Assembly (NCBI RefSeq): GCF_009827595.1
Contig: NZ_WTYT01000005.1
Coordinates: 310,001 to 374,000 of the forward strand
Origin: Altericroceibacterium endophyticum
Lineage (GTDB): Bacteria; Pseudomonadota; Alphaproteobacteria; Sphingomonadales; Sphingomonadaceae
Length of the DNA stretch: 64,000 nt
Direction of reading: 5' to 3'
This document shows positions 28,139-37,783 of this stretch, piece by piece (the stretch's first letter is position 1; the number at the start of each line of letters is the position of its first letter). The position numbers and the translations under genes are program-made. The notes below the pieces were generated by a model. The model worked only from the letters and a program-made list of their open reading frames with translations. It did no database searches and had not been told where the DNA came from.

Positions 28139-30529
28139 ATGCAAATCAATTTCCTTCGTCTCGCAATGGCGGCGCCGCTGCTTTTTTGCGCGCCGAGTTT
28201 CGCGCACGCTGCCGATGATGCGTCAACTGCCAGCGCAGCAGACACGACGATCGATCAAACCATTATCGTAACCGGCACGCGCGAAGCGACGCGCACGCAG
28301 TTCGATACGATCGCCCCCGTCGATGTGCTGAGCGACACCGCGATCGATGCCAGCGTTTCGGACGATCTTTCCGACACCCTCGCCCAGCTCCTGCCTTCTT
28401 TCAACGTGCAGCGCCTGCCCGCAGCCGACGGTGCGGCATTCGTCCGCCCGGCAACACTGCGCGGCCTGTCGCCTGACCAGACACTCGTGCTGGTGAATGG
28501 CAAGCGGTACCACCGCTCTGCGCTGCTCGGTAATCGCGGGGCACAGGCGACGGACCTTGCCTCCATCCCCAATTCGGCGATCAAGCGGATCGAAGTTCTG
28601 CGCGATGGTGCGTCGGCGCAATATGGTTCGGATGCCATTGCCGGGGTGATCAATATCATCCTTGATGATCAGCCGGGGATCGACGGCTACGGCCAGTTCT
28701 CCCAATATTATGAAGGTGACGGCGAATCCTATCAGGGCGGTTTGCAGGCCGGTTTCGGTCTGGCCGATCGCGGCTCGATCGTGTTTTCCGGAGAATATAA
28801 CAAGTCTGAAGCAACATCGCGCACGCGCCAGCGGGCTGATGCGATTGCCTTTCAGGAAGCCAATCCCGACCTCGACGTGCCCGATCCGGTGCAGCGCTGG
28901 GGCCAGCCCGAACTCGAATCCTTCAGAGCAGCAGTCAATGCCGATTACGAGATCACCGACAGCGCGGAGCTCTATGCGTTCGGCACCTATAACGACGGCA
29001 ACGGCGTAACCGACTTCAACTGGCGCAATCCCGCCAACACCGGCAATGTGTTCAAGGACACGGAAGCCTTTCCCGGCTTCAATTTCACCAGCATCTATCC
29101 GACCGGCTTCACCCCACAATTCGGCACCGATTATAACGACATCCAGACCGCCGGCGGCATCCGCAGCGCTGACCGTCTGTCAGATTTTACCTATGATTTC
29201 AGTGCGAGCTGGGGCCGTAGCCAGATCGATTACAACATGTCCCAGTCGCTGAATGCCTCGCTCGGCCCGGACAGCCCGACCGAATTCTATCTGGGGCAAC
29301 TTGAACAGCGTGAATTCAACCTCAACGCCGATTTCGTCTATCGTCTCGACACCGGCGGCTACGCGCCGATCAATATCGCATTTGGTGGCGAGCGCCGGGT
29401 GGAAACCTACGCGATCACAGCCGGTGATCCTGCCAGCTATGCCATTGGCCCCGGTGCCGCAGAGGGTCTTTCAGCCAATTCAAACGGCTTCCCCGGCTTC
29501 AGCGAAGACGTTGCCGGCGAATGGGATCAGACCAGCTATGCCGGCTATGCCGATCTGGAATGGCAACCGGTAGAGATGCTGACCCTGGGTGCGGCGGGTC
29601 GGTATGAAGACTTCTCCGAATTCGGCAGCAAGTTCACCTACAAGCTCTCCGCTCGTACGGATTTGACCGACACTTTCGCGCTGCGCGGCACCTATGCCAC
29701 CGGCTTCCATGCTCCGACGCCGGGACAGCTCAACACATCGAAGACCACGCAGGGCCTCGATACCAACACGATGACGATCTTCACTTCGGGCCGTCTCTCG
29801 CCCAGCGATCCGATCGCCGTTGCGCTCGGCGCAGAGCCGCTGAAGCCGGAAACCTCGAAATCCATCACACTCGGCTTTACGGCCAAGCCGGCCCGCGGTT
29901 TTCAGGCCAGTGTCGATCTCTACCGGGTGGATGTAGATGACCGCTTCGGCCTGTCGGCCAGCCAGTCGGTGCCAGATGGCGTCGAAAATCCCAATGGCTA
30001 CAGCTCGGTCAATTACTACACCAACGACTTTGCCACGCGTACGCAAGGCATTGACGTCGTGCTGAGCTATCAGTCGCGCCTCGGTGAAGGGCAGTTCTCA
30101 GGATCGCTGGCCTATAATTACAACGACACGAATGTCCGCAACGGACTTTCCGCGACAATCGGTAGCGACGAGCAGCGCCAGCGCTTCGAAAACGCCCTGC
30201 CCAAGCATAACGCCACCGCTTCGCTGGGATATGATATCGGGCGTTTCGGCATTCTCGCACGCGGGCGTTATTATGGCTCCTGGACGGATTATTCGGACAA
30301 TGCCGATGGCCAGATTTTCCAGGATTTCGGGTCGATGGTTCTCGTCGATCTCTCCGTCGATTATGATCTGACCGACAATATCAGCCTGCGTGTGGGTGCC
30401 GAAAATCTCTTCGACAGCTATCCCGATGAAGCTACCTATCAGTCGGTGCGTGGCCTCATCTATTCGCGCAACGCCCCCTATGACACCGATGGCGGCCAGT
30501 ATTATGTCCGTGTCGGTTTCAAGTTCTAA
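28139..30529 (+). CDS. TonB-dependent outer-membrane receptor
   Basis: This 796-residue receptor has a signal peptide ending near SFAHA, a TonB-box-like IIVTGTREATR, a plug domain (DTLAQLLPSFNVQR, TLRGLSPDQTLVLVNGKR, IKRIEVLRDGASAQYGSDAIAGVINI) and a 22-strand-type barrel ending YYVRVGFKF, with Phe last as expected for outer-membrane insertion. It would import a scarce substrate using TonB-ExbBD energy. The substrate is not obvious, and no iron-siderophore genes are nearby. A Tat-exported PLP enzyme begins 10 bases after it. Confidence 0.93.
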   Translation: MQINFLRLAMAAPLLFCAPSFAHAADDASTASAADTTIDQTIIVTGTREATRTQFDTIAPVDVLSDTAIDASVSDDLSDTLAQLLPSFNVQRLPAADGAAFVRPATLRGLSPDQTLVLVNGKRYHRSALLGNRGAQATDLASIPNSAIKRIEVLRDGASAQYGSDAIAGVINIILDDQPGIDGYGQFSQYYEGDGESYQGGLQAGFGLADRGSIVFSGEYNKSEATSRTRQRADAIAFQEANPDLDVPDPVQRWGQPELESFRAAVNADYEITDSAELYAFGTYNDGNGVTDFNWRNPANTGNVFKDTEAFPGFNFTSIYPTGFTPQFGTDYNDIQTAGGIRSADRLSDFTYDFSASWGRSQIDYNMSQSLNASLGPDSPTEFYLGQLEQREFNLNADFVYRLDTGGYAPINIAFGGERRVETYAITAGDPASYAIGPGAAEGLSANSNGFPGFSEDVAGEWDQTSYAGYADLEWQPVEMLTLGAAGRYEDFSEFGSKFTYKLSARTDLTDTFALRGTYATGFHAPTPGQLNTSKTTQGLDTNTMTIFTSGRLSPSDPIAVALGAEPLKPETSKSITLGFTAKPARGFQASVDLYRVDVDDRFGLSASQSVPDGVENPNGYSSVNYYTNDFATRTQGIDVVLSYQSRLGEGQFSGSLAYNYNDTNVRNGLSATIGSDEQRQRFENALPKHNATASLGYDIGRFGILARGRYYGSWTDYSDNADGQIFQDFGSMVLVDLSVDYDLTDNISLRVGAENLFDSYPDEATYQSVRGLIYSRNAPYDTDGGQYYVRVGFKF

Positions 30530-30539
30530 GGACGCTGGT

Positions 30540-31832
30540 TTGACATTTGATCGCAGAATGTTCGTGAAAGGGGCGGCGCTAACCAGTGCCGCCCTCGCCA
30601 CATCGAAGCTTCACGCCCTGGCACCAGAGGCAGCGCCACGAGCCGGCATTACCGCCGATGACGAAACCTATTGGGCGCGGATCGCCAGTCAATATGACGT
30701 GACCAAAAACGTCATCCAGCTCGAAAACGGCAATTGGGGAATGATGGCCCGGCCCGTTCTCGATGCCTACAAGGTGCATCTTGATCGCGTGAACCGTGAC
30801 ACCAGCTATTACTCACGGCGCCAATTCTGGCCCGATGCCATGGCGATCCGCGCAAGGGTGGCCGAAACGCTGGGCGTGGTGCCGGAAGAAATCGTTTTCA
30901 CCCGCAACGCTACAGAGGCGCTGGAGGCGCTTATCTATGGCTATCGTGGTCTCGGGCCGGATAATGCCGTGCTGCTTGCCGATCTGGACTATGACAGCAT
31001 GCAGAATGCGCTGATCGGTCATGCACGCCGCCAGGGTGCGCGAATTGCGCGGATCGATCTGCCTGAACCGGCGACCCATGCAAATGTGATCGCTGCCTAT
31101 GAGGCCGCTTTTGACGCGAACCCCGATCTCAAGCTGGTGCTGCTCACCCACCTCAGCCACCGCACTGGATTGGTCATTCCTGTGCGCGAAATCGTCGCAG
31201 CCGCGCGGGCCCGCGGGATCGATGCGATTGTCGATGCCGCACATAGCTGGGGTCAGCTCGATATCACTCTGCCCGAACTCGGTGCCGATTTCGTCGGACT
31301 CAATCTGCATAAATGGATCGGCGCCCCGCTCGGCGTCGGGGCCGCCTATATCCGCAAATCACGTCTCTCTGCCATCGCGCCTGACCCGACCAATGGCGAA
31401 GGCGGGGAAGACCGGATCGATAGCCGAGTGCATACCGGTACGACCGATTTTGCCGCCCTGCTCAGCGTGAATGATGCGCTCGATTTCCGCCAGTCAATCG
31501 GCGGTGCGCCCATGGAAAAGCGTCTGCAATATCTTCGCGATCGCTGGGTATCCGCGACCCGTGATATTGCCGGGCTCCAGGTTCTGACGCCCGACGATCC
31601 CAGAATGCATGGCGCGATCACCTCCTTCCGCTTTGCCGGAAAGACCAGTGTGAAAGACAATATAGCCATCGCCAAAGCGCTGCTCGACCGGCACCGGATC
31701 TTCACCGTACACCGTGACGGGATTGCCGGCGGTGCCTGCGTCAGGATCACGCCGGCTCTGCATAACAGCCCCGAAGATGTCGATGCGGCCGCAACCGCCT
31801 TGCACGAACTGGCGGGCAATCTGCCGGTCTGA
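30540..31832 (+). CDS. Class V aminotransferase-fold PLP enzyme with Tat signal
   Basis: This 430-residue protein starts at TTG 30540 (AAGGA 8 bases upstream). The first residues MTFDRRMFVKGAALTSAALA carry the twin-arginine motif RRxFxK plus a hydrophobic stretch, so a folded, PLP-loaded enzyme is probably exported to the periplasm. The fold-type I motifs are TRNATEALEALIYGY, the PLP Asp-Ala-His in IVDAAHSWGQ and the Schiff-base Lys in GLNLHKWIGAPLG. It resembles the isopenicillin N epimerase/cysteine desulfurase branch; the reaction is unknown. Coupling to the TonB receptor suggests it processes the imported compound. Confidence 0.85.
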   Translation: MTFDRRMFVKGAALTSAALATSKLHALAPEAAPRAGITADDETYWARIASQYDVTKNVIQLENGNWGMMARPVLDAYKVHLDRVNRDTSYYSRRQFWPDAMAIRARVAETLGVVPEEIVFTRNATEALEALIYGYRGLGPDNAVLLADLDYDSMQNALIGHARRQGARIARIDLPEPATHANVIAAYEAAFDANPDLKLVLLTHLSHRTGLVIPVREIVAAARARGIDAIVDAAHSWGQLDITLPELGADFVGLNLHKWIGAPLGVGAAYIRKSRLSAIAPDPTNGEGGEDRIDSRVHTGTTDFAALLSVNDALDFRQSIGGAPMEKRLQYLRDRWVSATRDIAGLQVLTPDDPRMHGAITSFRFAGKTSVKDNIAIAKALLDRHRIFTVHRDGIAGGACVRITPALHNSPEDVDAAATALHELAGNLPV

Positions 31833-31840
31833 CGGAGCGC

Positions 31841-33652
31841 TTACTCCACCGGCAGATCGAACAGCAGCGCCCGGGCATATTTCACCGGGGGGGCGCCATG
31901 GGCCAGCAGGCTGTCGTGGTAGCGCTTCAGATCGAAATCATCGCCCGCGCGCCGCTCTGCCTCGCGCCGCAGCGCCAGATGCTCTTCATAGCCGGTGAAA
32001 TAGCTGAGCATCTGGACCGATGACAATTGGGCGCGCAGCCACTTGCCCGCAGCCTCGCGCTCCTGCTGGAATGCGCCTTCCATCATCAGCTCCATCGCTT
32101 CACCGCGCGTCATACCTTCCGTATGCACGCCAATGTCGAGCAGCGTGTTGGTGACCGAGCGCAGCCGCATTTTCAGCACGATGAGTTCAAACAGCGGATC
32201 ATCGGCCATATAGCCCTGCTCCACCATCAGCCCTTCACTATACACGGCCCAGCCTTCCACGAAGGGCCCGCTCATCAGCACCGCGCGCAGAATATCGTCA
32301 TTCTTATTGGCATGGTCCAGTTGGAGATAATGCCCTGGCACGCCTTCATGGATCGACAGATCCTGCAGCATGTAGGTGTTGTATTCGGACAGGAAGCTTT
32401 TTGCCTGTTCGTCGCTCCAATCTGCGGGGATCGGAGAAATGGCATAGAAATTGGGCTGGTTCTTCTCGAGTGGCCCCGGCGGATCATCATAGGCCACGAA
32501 ATTGCCCTGCTGGAATTTGGGGACGGTGATCACCTTGACCGGACCGCCGGGCATGGTGACGAAATCCTTTTCCTTGGTGAAGGCCGTGACCTCCGCCAAT
32601 GTCTCGCTGGCGGCTTCGACCAGCTCATCCCTCTTTGGGCGCGCTGCGTAACTATAGCTCAGTGCCCGTTCGATCGCGCTTTGCTGCGTTCCGGCAGAGG
32701 GGACCTCCGGCAAATCCTCCCCCTGCCGATCGCGAATGATCTCGCGCGACAAAGCGTACATCTGGCTGCGAATATCGCGTTTCGTGGCCAGAGCCCTTGC
32801 CTTCAATTCACTGCGATCCATCGGGCTCATCATGGCGAAAGCCATTTTCTGATCATAGAGCCTCGCGCCCAGCCGGAAGTCACCTTTGGCGGCAGGCACA
32901 AGTTCCTCGTCCAGCCAGCGCTGATGCTCGGCCGCCGCGCGTTTCAGATTGGCAAGCGCGGCATCGAACCGGGTGCGCGGCACACCGCTGCTTTCCACTT
33001 CGGGAAGAAGCGCAGCATCAATGATGTCCAGCAATCCCTGATTTTGTTTCGCCACGGTTTCAGCATAGACCTTGGGCACTCTGGCAGGGTCAAGCTGCTG
33101 GCGCGCTTCGGCCAGAAAGGCCGGAATTTTCTCCATCCGCTCGACGATGGATTCAAATCGGTCGGGCCATGGCGCGAAATCGCGCGCGATCAGGCTGTAG
33201 ATCGAAAAATTGACAATATCGTTATAATATTGCGGGTTCCAGGCATATTCCTGCAACACGTCTTCCTGCCAGATCGCATATTCGAGCTGATTTTCCAGCA
33301 TCCGGTAATCGACCTGATGATCCCGCGACAGCTGATTGAAATCCACCTTATTCAGCGATGCGAGGAATATCCGGTTAGCATTCTGCCGCGCATTGCGGCC
33401 CGCTTCGCTGATCACGGGCAGATCCCCGTCCATGGAATGATCACCCAACTGCGTGGCGGTAACGGGATTAAGCGTGAGCAGCGTATCGACATAGGCATCG
33501 ACGATCTCACCAAAGGCGTGATCCATGGGGCCCTCCGCCGTATCATCCGCTTCTGGCGCGGCGCTTTGCGCTGTCTCCACAGGGGCCTGATCCGGCATGG
33601 TCGCGCATCCGGTCAGAGCCAGGACCGAAACAACATTCAACACACGACGCAT
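31841..33652 (-). CDS. DUF885 family lipoprotein, predicted metallopeptidase-like
   Basis: This 603-residue protein begins MRRVLNVVSVLALTGCATMP, a lipoprotein signal with lipobox LTGC. The C-terminal half has the zinc-peptidase-like motif IHEGVPGHYLQ (HExxGHxxQ type) followed by VEGWAVYSEGLM, both hallmarks of DUF885. Family members have been proposed to be peptidases. It is convergent with the PLP enzyme with only 8 bases between stops, so the two envelope enzymes and the TonB receptor form a neighbourhood. Confidence 0.88.
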   Translation of the reverse strand: MRRVLNVVSVLALTGCATMPDQAPVETAQSAAPEADDTAEGPMDHAFGEIVDAYVDTLLTLNPVTATQLGDHSMDGDLPVISEAGRNARQNANRIFLASLNKVDFNQLSRDHQVDYRMLENQLEYAIWQEDVLQEYAWNPQYYNDIVNFSIYSLIARDFAPWPDRFESIVERMEKIPAFLAEARQQLDPARVPKVYAETVAKQNQGLLDIIDAALLPEVESSGVPRTRFDAALANLKRAAAEHQRWLDEELVPAAKGDFRLGARLYDQKMAFAMMSPMDRSELKARALATKRDIRSQMYALSREIIRDRQGEDLPEVPSAGTQQSAIERALSYSYAARPKRDELVEAASETLAEVTAFTKEKDFVTMPGGPVKVITVPKFQQGNFVAYDDPPGPLEKNQPNFYAISPIPADWSDEQAKSFLSEYNTYMLQDLSIHEGVPGHYLQLDHANKNDDILRAVLMSGPFVEGWAVYSEGLMVEQGYMADDPLFELIVLKMRLRSVTNTLLDIGVHTEGMTRGEAMELMMEGAFQQEREAAGKWLRAQLSSVQMLSYFTGYEEHLALRREAERRAGDDFDLKRYHDSLLAHGAPPVKYARALLFDLPVE

Positions 33653-33745
33653 GGCTTCACTCCGATAATAATCCTATAGCGCAGATCGCTACCAAGAATT
33701 CGGGCAGGCGACCAGCGCCCGATGCTGCACAGGAGAGGACACACA

Positions 33746-34609
33746 ATGCGCAGTTGGCTGTTTATTCCCGGAGATAGCGAGCGCAAGCTGGCCAAAGCGG
33801 CAAGCTGCGGCGCGGATATTCTGATCGTAGATCTGGAAGATGCCGTGGCACCTGACGCAAAACCCAAAGCACGTGAGATGGCCTGCGAGTGGTTGCGTGA
33901 GGAACGCGGTGAAGGCAAAACACCGCGCTGGACCCGGATCAATGCAATGGATACGCCCTTCTGGCGCGATGATGTGGAAGCTGTGCTCCGCGCTGCGCCT
34001 GATGGTATCATGCTGCCCAAGGCGGCCGGTCCCGCGCAGGTTGAAATGCTAGCCAAGACCTTGCTGGAAGTGGAAGCCGATAATGGCCTGCGCAGCAATT
34101 CCACCCGCATCATGCCCCTGGTGAGTGAAACACCGCAGGCGACGCTGACCATTCCCGCCTATGGATCATCATCCATTCCGCGCCTGGCCGGGCTGACCTG
34201 GGGGGCAGAGGATCTTTCCGCCGCCGTCGGGGCCAGCCGCAAACGCAATGCAGCGGGCGAATGGACCGATCTCTTCCGCATGGTCCGCTCGCAGGTGCTG
34301 CTAAGCGCCCATGCCGCACAAGTCGCCGCTATCGACACGTTACATGCCGATTTCCGCGATCTGGATGGGCTGAAACGGATTGCGGCGGAATCGCGGGCCG
34401 ATGGCTTTGCCGGAATGCTGGCCATTCATCCCGCACAGGTGGAAATCATCAATGAGGCCTTTGCCATCAGCGCCGCAGAGCGGGCGCAGGCGCAAGCAAT
34501 CGTGGATGCATTTGCGGCCAATCCCGGCGCCGGCGTGCTGCAGGTGGATGGCAAAATGGTGGATCAGCCACATCTGGTGCAGGCGCGCAAATTGCTCGAT
34601 CGCGCCTGA
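33746..34609 (+). CDS. CitE-like CoA ester lyase (HpcH/HpaI aldolase family)
   Basis: This 287-residue protein has the CitE/malyl-CoA lyase pattern: RSWLFIPGDSERKLAKAASCGAD, DLEDAVAPDAKPKARE, the Arg-Ile-Asn stretch WTRINAMD, the metal Glu/Asp in MPLVSETPQA and WGAEDLSAAVG, and the C-terminal AIHPAQVEIINEAF. ATG 33746 has GGAGAGGA upstream. Possible reactions include malyl-CoA, citramalyl-CoA or methylmalyl-CoA cleavage. No citD/citF or other partners are present, so it is a stand-alone enzyme. Confidence 0.85.
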   Translation: MRSWLFIPGDSERKLAKAASCGADILIVDLEDAVAPDAKPKAREMACEWLREERGEGKTPRWTRINAMDTPFWRDDVEAVLRAAPDGIMLPKAAGPAQVEMLAKTLLEVEADNGLRSNSTRIMPLVSETPQATLTIPAYGSSSIPRLAGLTWGAEDLSAAVGASRKRNAAGEWTDLFRMVRSQVLLSAHAAQVAAIDTLHADFRDLDGLKRIAAESRADGFAGMLAIHPAQVEIINEAFAISAAERAQAQAIVDAFAANPGAGVLQVDGKMVDQPHLVQARKLLDRA

Positions 34610-34648
34610 GGGATTGGTCAGCGGCTGACTTTTCCGGCGTAATCTTGC

Positions 34649-34692
34649 CCGGGCCATGACGCACACTGGCCCGGAGCATGCACGTCATGCTC
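34649..34692. terminator. Two adjacent hairpins between convergent genes
   Basis: CCGGGCCA/TGGCCCGG (34649-34656 and 34667-34674) is followed at once by GAGCATG/CATGCTC (34674-34680 and 34686-34692). They lie between the convergent lyase and lipoprotein genes and may stop transcription from both sides. No clear T-run is present. Confidence 0.45.
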
Positions 34693-34703
34693 GGCGGAGC
34701 GGT

Positions 34704-35042
34704 TTAATCCGCCGCTTCGCCCGTATCCGCTTCCGATGATGTTTGCTCCGCGGTAGAATCCGCTTCAGCGGCACCATCGTCCGCCGGTTCCGCCTGATCG
34801 TCACCGCTGCCATCTGACGCTGGATCAGAGGCATCGCCGGAAGAATCCACCTTCAGCGCCGGAGCACGCGAACGCAATTTGTCCTCCGGCAACATCGCAT
34901 CGCTGATCGTGCCTTCGAGCACTTCACCCGAAACCGTACCGCTGGCGCCTTCTTCCGCGGGGTCATCACCGCAAGCGGCAATTCCCAATGTCAGGCATCC
35001 CGCCAAGAGGGCGCGCGTCATGTACCATGTGGCTCGCTTCAC
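34704..35042 (-). CDS. Small acidic low-complexity lipoprotein
   Basis: This 112-residue protein (105 from the second Met) has a signal peptide with lipobox LGIAAC, then a short conserved-looking segment ([19 protein letters not shown]) and a long Asp/Ser/Ala/Glu-rich tail. It is likely anchored in the membrane after processing. Function unknown. The gene overlaps the 3' end of lipB by 4 bases, so it may be cotranscribed with it. Confidence 0.6.
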   Translation of the reverse strand: MKRATWYMTRALLAGCLTLGIAACGDDPAEEGASGTVSGEVLEGTISDAMLPEDKLRSRAPALKVDSSGDASDPASDGSGDDQAEPADDGAAEADSTAEQTSSEADTGEAAD

Positions 35043-35695
35043 GATGATCTATTCTCCTCCAGCGCGCCAAGAAAATCAGCGGCGCGTGCCTCCATTGCCC
35101 TATCCCACTGCTCCGGCGCAACTGAAAGGCCCAGTCGCTCAAGACTGGTCACCCCGAAATCGCTGATACCGCAGGGCACGATCCCGGAAAAATGGGATAG
35201 GTCGGGCGATAAATTGACTGAAAAACCGTGCATCGTCACCCATCTGCGCACCCGAACGCCGATGGCACCGATTTTCGCCTCTGTGCCATCAATATCGCGG
35301 GTCCAGATCCCGATTCTGCCCTCTGCGCGCCAGCCCTCAACCCCGAAGTCGGACAATGTCGCAATGACCCAGTCTTCCAGCGCGTGCACGAAAGCGCGCA
35401 CGTCGCGTCCCCGCCGCGACAGATCAAGCAGGACATAGCCGATCCGTTGCCCCGGCCCGTGATAGGTGTAGCGCCCGCCGCGCCCGGTTTCGACGACCTC
35501 GAAACGCGGGTCCAACAAATCTGCCGCAGCCGCGCTGGTCCCGGCGGTGTAAACCGGTGGATGTTCCAGCAACCAGATCAGTTCCTCCGCCTCACCAGCG
35601 GCAATTGCCGCATTGCGCGCTGTCATCTCATCCAGCGCGGTGCGATAGGAAATCGTGGCACCACTCTTGCGCCATTCCAGTTCATTGGTCGCCAT
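35039..35695 (-). CDS. lipB: Octanoyl-[ACP]-protein N-octanoyltransferase LipB
   Basis: LipB moves octanoate from acyl carrier protein to lipoyl domains, the first step of lipoate assembly. The motifs [34 protein letters not shown] (catalytic Lys) and GIVPCGI (catalytic Cys) are present. The 218-residue length is normal when started at ATG 35695 (MATNELEWR). The longer ORF to 36106 is antisense to the next gene. lipA is not in the window. Confidence 0.94.
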   Translation of the reverse strand: MATNELEWRKSGATISYRTALDEMTARNAAIAAGEAEELIWLLEHPPVYTAGTSAAAADLLDPRFEVVETGRGGRYTYHGPGQRIGYVLLDLSRRGRDVRAFVHALEDWVIATLSDFGVEGWRAEGRIGIWTRDIDGTEAKIGAIGVRVRRWVTMHGFSVNLSPDLSHFSGIVPCGISDFGVTSLERLGLSVAPEQWDRAMEARAADFLGALEENRSS

Positions 35696-35778
35696 ATGAT
35701 TCCGTTTTTGCAACATCATGTTTGCGTGAAGCCTCATGCCTCGCTTATCAAGCGTCAACACATATAGGGGACGTACCG

Positions 35779-36600
35779 ATGACTTTCGACATGAACCGCG
35801 CCTGGCGGGGGGCCATGGATATGTTTTCCGCCAATCGCGAAGTGTTGCTGATTGTAGCGGGGATATTTTTCTTCCTGCCACAATTGCTCGCCTCGATCGT
35901 GCTGCCCGATATGTCCGGCGCGATGGCGAACCCGGAAGACAGCCAAGCAATGATCGCGATGCTGACACAGATTTACACCAATTACTGGTGGTTGTTCCTG
36001 ATCGTAGTGCTGGCACAGGGAATTGGTTTTCTGGGAATGATTGCGCTGCTGCGCGATAGCAGCAAGCCAACCGTAGGTGAGGCATTGATGGCCGGATTGA
36101 AGGCATTGCTGCCTTATATCCTGGCCTCGATCATCATGAGTGTCATTTTCATGATGGTCTTTGTGCTGATCGTCGGCGTGCTTTCGATCACCGGGATTCC
36201 TGCCCTTGCCGCACTTGGCATGGCCATCGCCCTTGCTGCATTCTTCTATCTGGGCGTGAGGTTTTCGCTGCTGACGGCGGTGATGGCGATTGAAAATATC
36301 CTGAACCCGGTGGGTGCATTGCGCCGGTCATGGACCCTGACCAAGGGCCATTCCGTGCGCCTGCTGCTGTTCTACGCGCTGATTCTGGTCGCTTACCTCG
36401 TCATCTCGCTGGTCATCGGCTTGGTTATGGGCGGGCTGGTTCTGGCTCTGGGCGGATCGACCATCGGCCTGTTTCTGAATGCCGTGGTCTCCGGGTTGAT
36501 CGGCGCTGCCGCCACCTCCTTGTTTGCCACGCTTCTGGCGAGCATCCATCACCAGCTGTCGGGTCCTTCGACGCAGGCGATCGGCTCAACCTTCGATTAA
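35779..36600 (+). CDS. Membrane protein of the GDPD membrane-domain type (PF10110-like)
   Basis: This 273-residue protein has about six TM helices ([35 protein letters not shown]; and four more) with no catalytic phosphodiesterase domain. The segment [20 protein letters not shown] is typical of proteins annotated as glycerophosphoryl diester phosphodiesterase membrane domain or DUF7544/DUF7847-like. ATG 35779 has AGGGG upstream. Function unknown, with no partner in the neighbourhood. Confidence 0.65.
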   Translation: MTFDMNRAWRGAMDMFSANREVLLIVAGIFFFLPQLLASIVLPDMSGAMANPEDSQAMIAMLTQIYTNYWWLFLIVVLAQGIGFLGMIALLRDSSKPTVGEALMAGLKALLPYILASIIMSVIFMMVFVLIVGVLSITGIPALAALGMAIALAAFFYLGVRFSLLTAVMAIENILNPVGALRRSWTLTKGHSVRLLLFYALILVAYLVISLVIGLVMGGLVLALGGSTIGLFLNAVVSGLIGAAATSLFATLLASIHHQLSGPSTQAIGSTFD

Positions 36601-36623
36601 GACGCCTCTGCACCGCGCAAAAG

Positions 36624-36657
36624 AAAGGCCCGGACGCTCATGCGCTCCGGGCCTTTT
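36624..36657. terminator. Bidirectional rho-independent terminator
   Basis: AAAGGCCCGGA and TCCGGGCCTTTT form the outer stem, with CGC/GCG inside and a TCAT loop. An A-run on the left and T-run on the right let it work on both strands, matching the convergent genes at 35779-36600 and 36686-37318. Confidence 0.85.
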
Positions 36658-36685
36658 CTGTTTCGACGGGTCGTCGGAATTACAG

Positions 36686-37318
36686 TCAGTCGGTATCTTT
36701 CCAACCCCACGCGAGCACGCAAGGGGGGATATTGATCCATTCAAAACCGGTATCAACGCGGCTGAAATGAAGCGCAGTGAAATCGCGTGCGACAGTGCTG
36801 AACTGATAGGTCAGGAATGCCCCGCCCTTGCGCACCACGCGATATGTCGCCGCGGCGATGGCCGGCGCGACCCCTTCAGGCAGTGTCGAGAAAGGCAGGC
36901 CGGAAAGAACGTAATCGGCTTTCTCATGCCCGTGACGGCGCACGATCTGTTCGACATGTTCCGCAGATCCGAGCACCGCATGAAAGCGGCTATCGTGGAT
37001 CGTGCGGTTGAGATAGTCGATAAACAACGGGTTCGTGTCGATGACGATATATTCGCCGTCGCGCGGCAAATGATCCAGCACAGTCTGGCAGAATGTTCCG
37101 ACACCCGGCCCATATTCGACGAACAGCTTGCAATTGGCCCAATCGACAGGCTCAAGCATGCGCCGGATTGTGTAGCGTGAGGAGGGGATAATCGATCCCA
37201 CCATCACCGGGTTTTTCACGAAGCCTTCGAAGAAGACGCCCAAGGGGCCGGTCATCTGCCGAAACTTGCGCTTCAGCTTGGTCACCTTGCGCTCTTCGGT
37301 AAGCTCACTTCCATCCAT
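36686..37318 (-). CDS. SAM-dependent methyltransferase, PmtA/rRNA-dimethylase-like
   Basis: This 210-residue protein has an N-terminal basic stretch, then GFVKNPVMVGSIIPSSRYT, a pattern shared with bacterial phospholipid N-methyltransferases (PmtA type). SAM motif I is LFVEYGPGVGTF and motif II is YIVIDTNPLFIDYL. It could methylate phosphatidylethanolamine towards phosphatidylcholine, but the catalytic assignment is inference. It is a single gene ended by the shared terminator. Confidence 0.72.
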   Translation of the reverse strand: MDGSELTEERKVTKLKRKFRQMTGPLGVFFEGFVKNPVMVGSIIPSSRYTIRRMLEPVDWANCKLFVEYGPGVGTFCQTVLDHLPRDGEYIVIDTNPLFIDYLNRTIHDSRFHAVLGSAEHVEQIVRRHGHEKADYVLSGLPFSTLPEGVAPAIAAATYRVVRKGGAFLTYQFSTVARDFTALHFSRVDTGFEWINIPPCVLAWGWKDTD

Positions 37319-37438
37319 TTAGATCCGTCCCCGCTGATTGCGCCCCGGAAGATCGGAGCCGACGGCCGAACCGCCGTTCGCAAATATTGCCAACTTTTTC
37401 AAGAGAGGCTGCGTCCTATTCCGTATATGTTGGGATAA

Positions 37439-37783
37439 TTAGAGGATTTCTTTGATCTTTTCAGGCGGGCGGCACAGGCGGACGCCCTTGCCGGTCTGCA
37501 CCAGCGGACGTTCAATCAATTTGGGGTCGGCTGCCATAGCATCCAGTACCTCTTCATCATCGGCATCGGGCAGACCGCGTTCCTTCGCGTCTGTTCCGGA
37601 CAGGCGCAACCCGTCTGCGGGCTTCATTCCGGCTGTACGATAAAGTTGTGCCAGAGTGTCACGGCTGGGCGGATTCTTGAGATATTCGACAATTTCCAGA
37701 TCGATGTCCGGATGCTCTTCCAGCGTCGCCAGAGCCTGGCGCGACTTGCTGCATTTGGGGTTATGCCAGATGGTCGCTTTCAC
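37439..37783 (-). CDS. arsC: ArsC-family arsenate reductase (thioredoxin fold)
   Basis: This is a 114-residue protein of the glutaredoxin-linked ArsC family. The catalytic Cys is at residue 11 in IWHNPKCSKSRQAL, and the arsenate-binding region is seen in LIERPLVQTGKGVRLCRPPEKI. It starts with GTG immediately after the stop of the 2Fe-2S gene (TGA then GTG, no gap). No arsR, arsB or acr3 is present, so it may be a general ArsC-like redox protein rather than part of a resistance operon. Confidence 0.85.
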   Translation of the reverse strand: MKATIWHNPKCSKSRQALATLEEHPDIDLEIVEYLKNPPSRDTLAQLYRTAGMKPADGLRLSGTDAKERGLPDADDEEVLDAMAADPKLIERPLVQTGKGVRLCRPPEKIKEIL

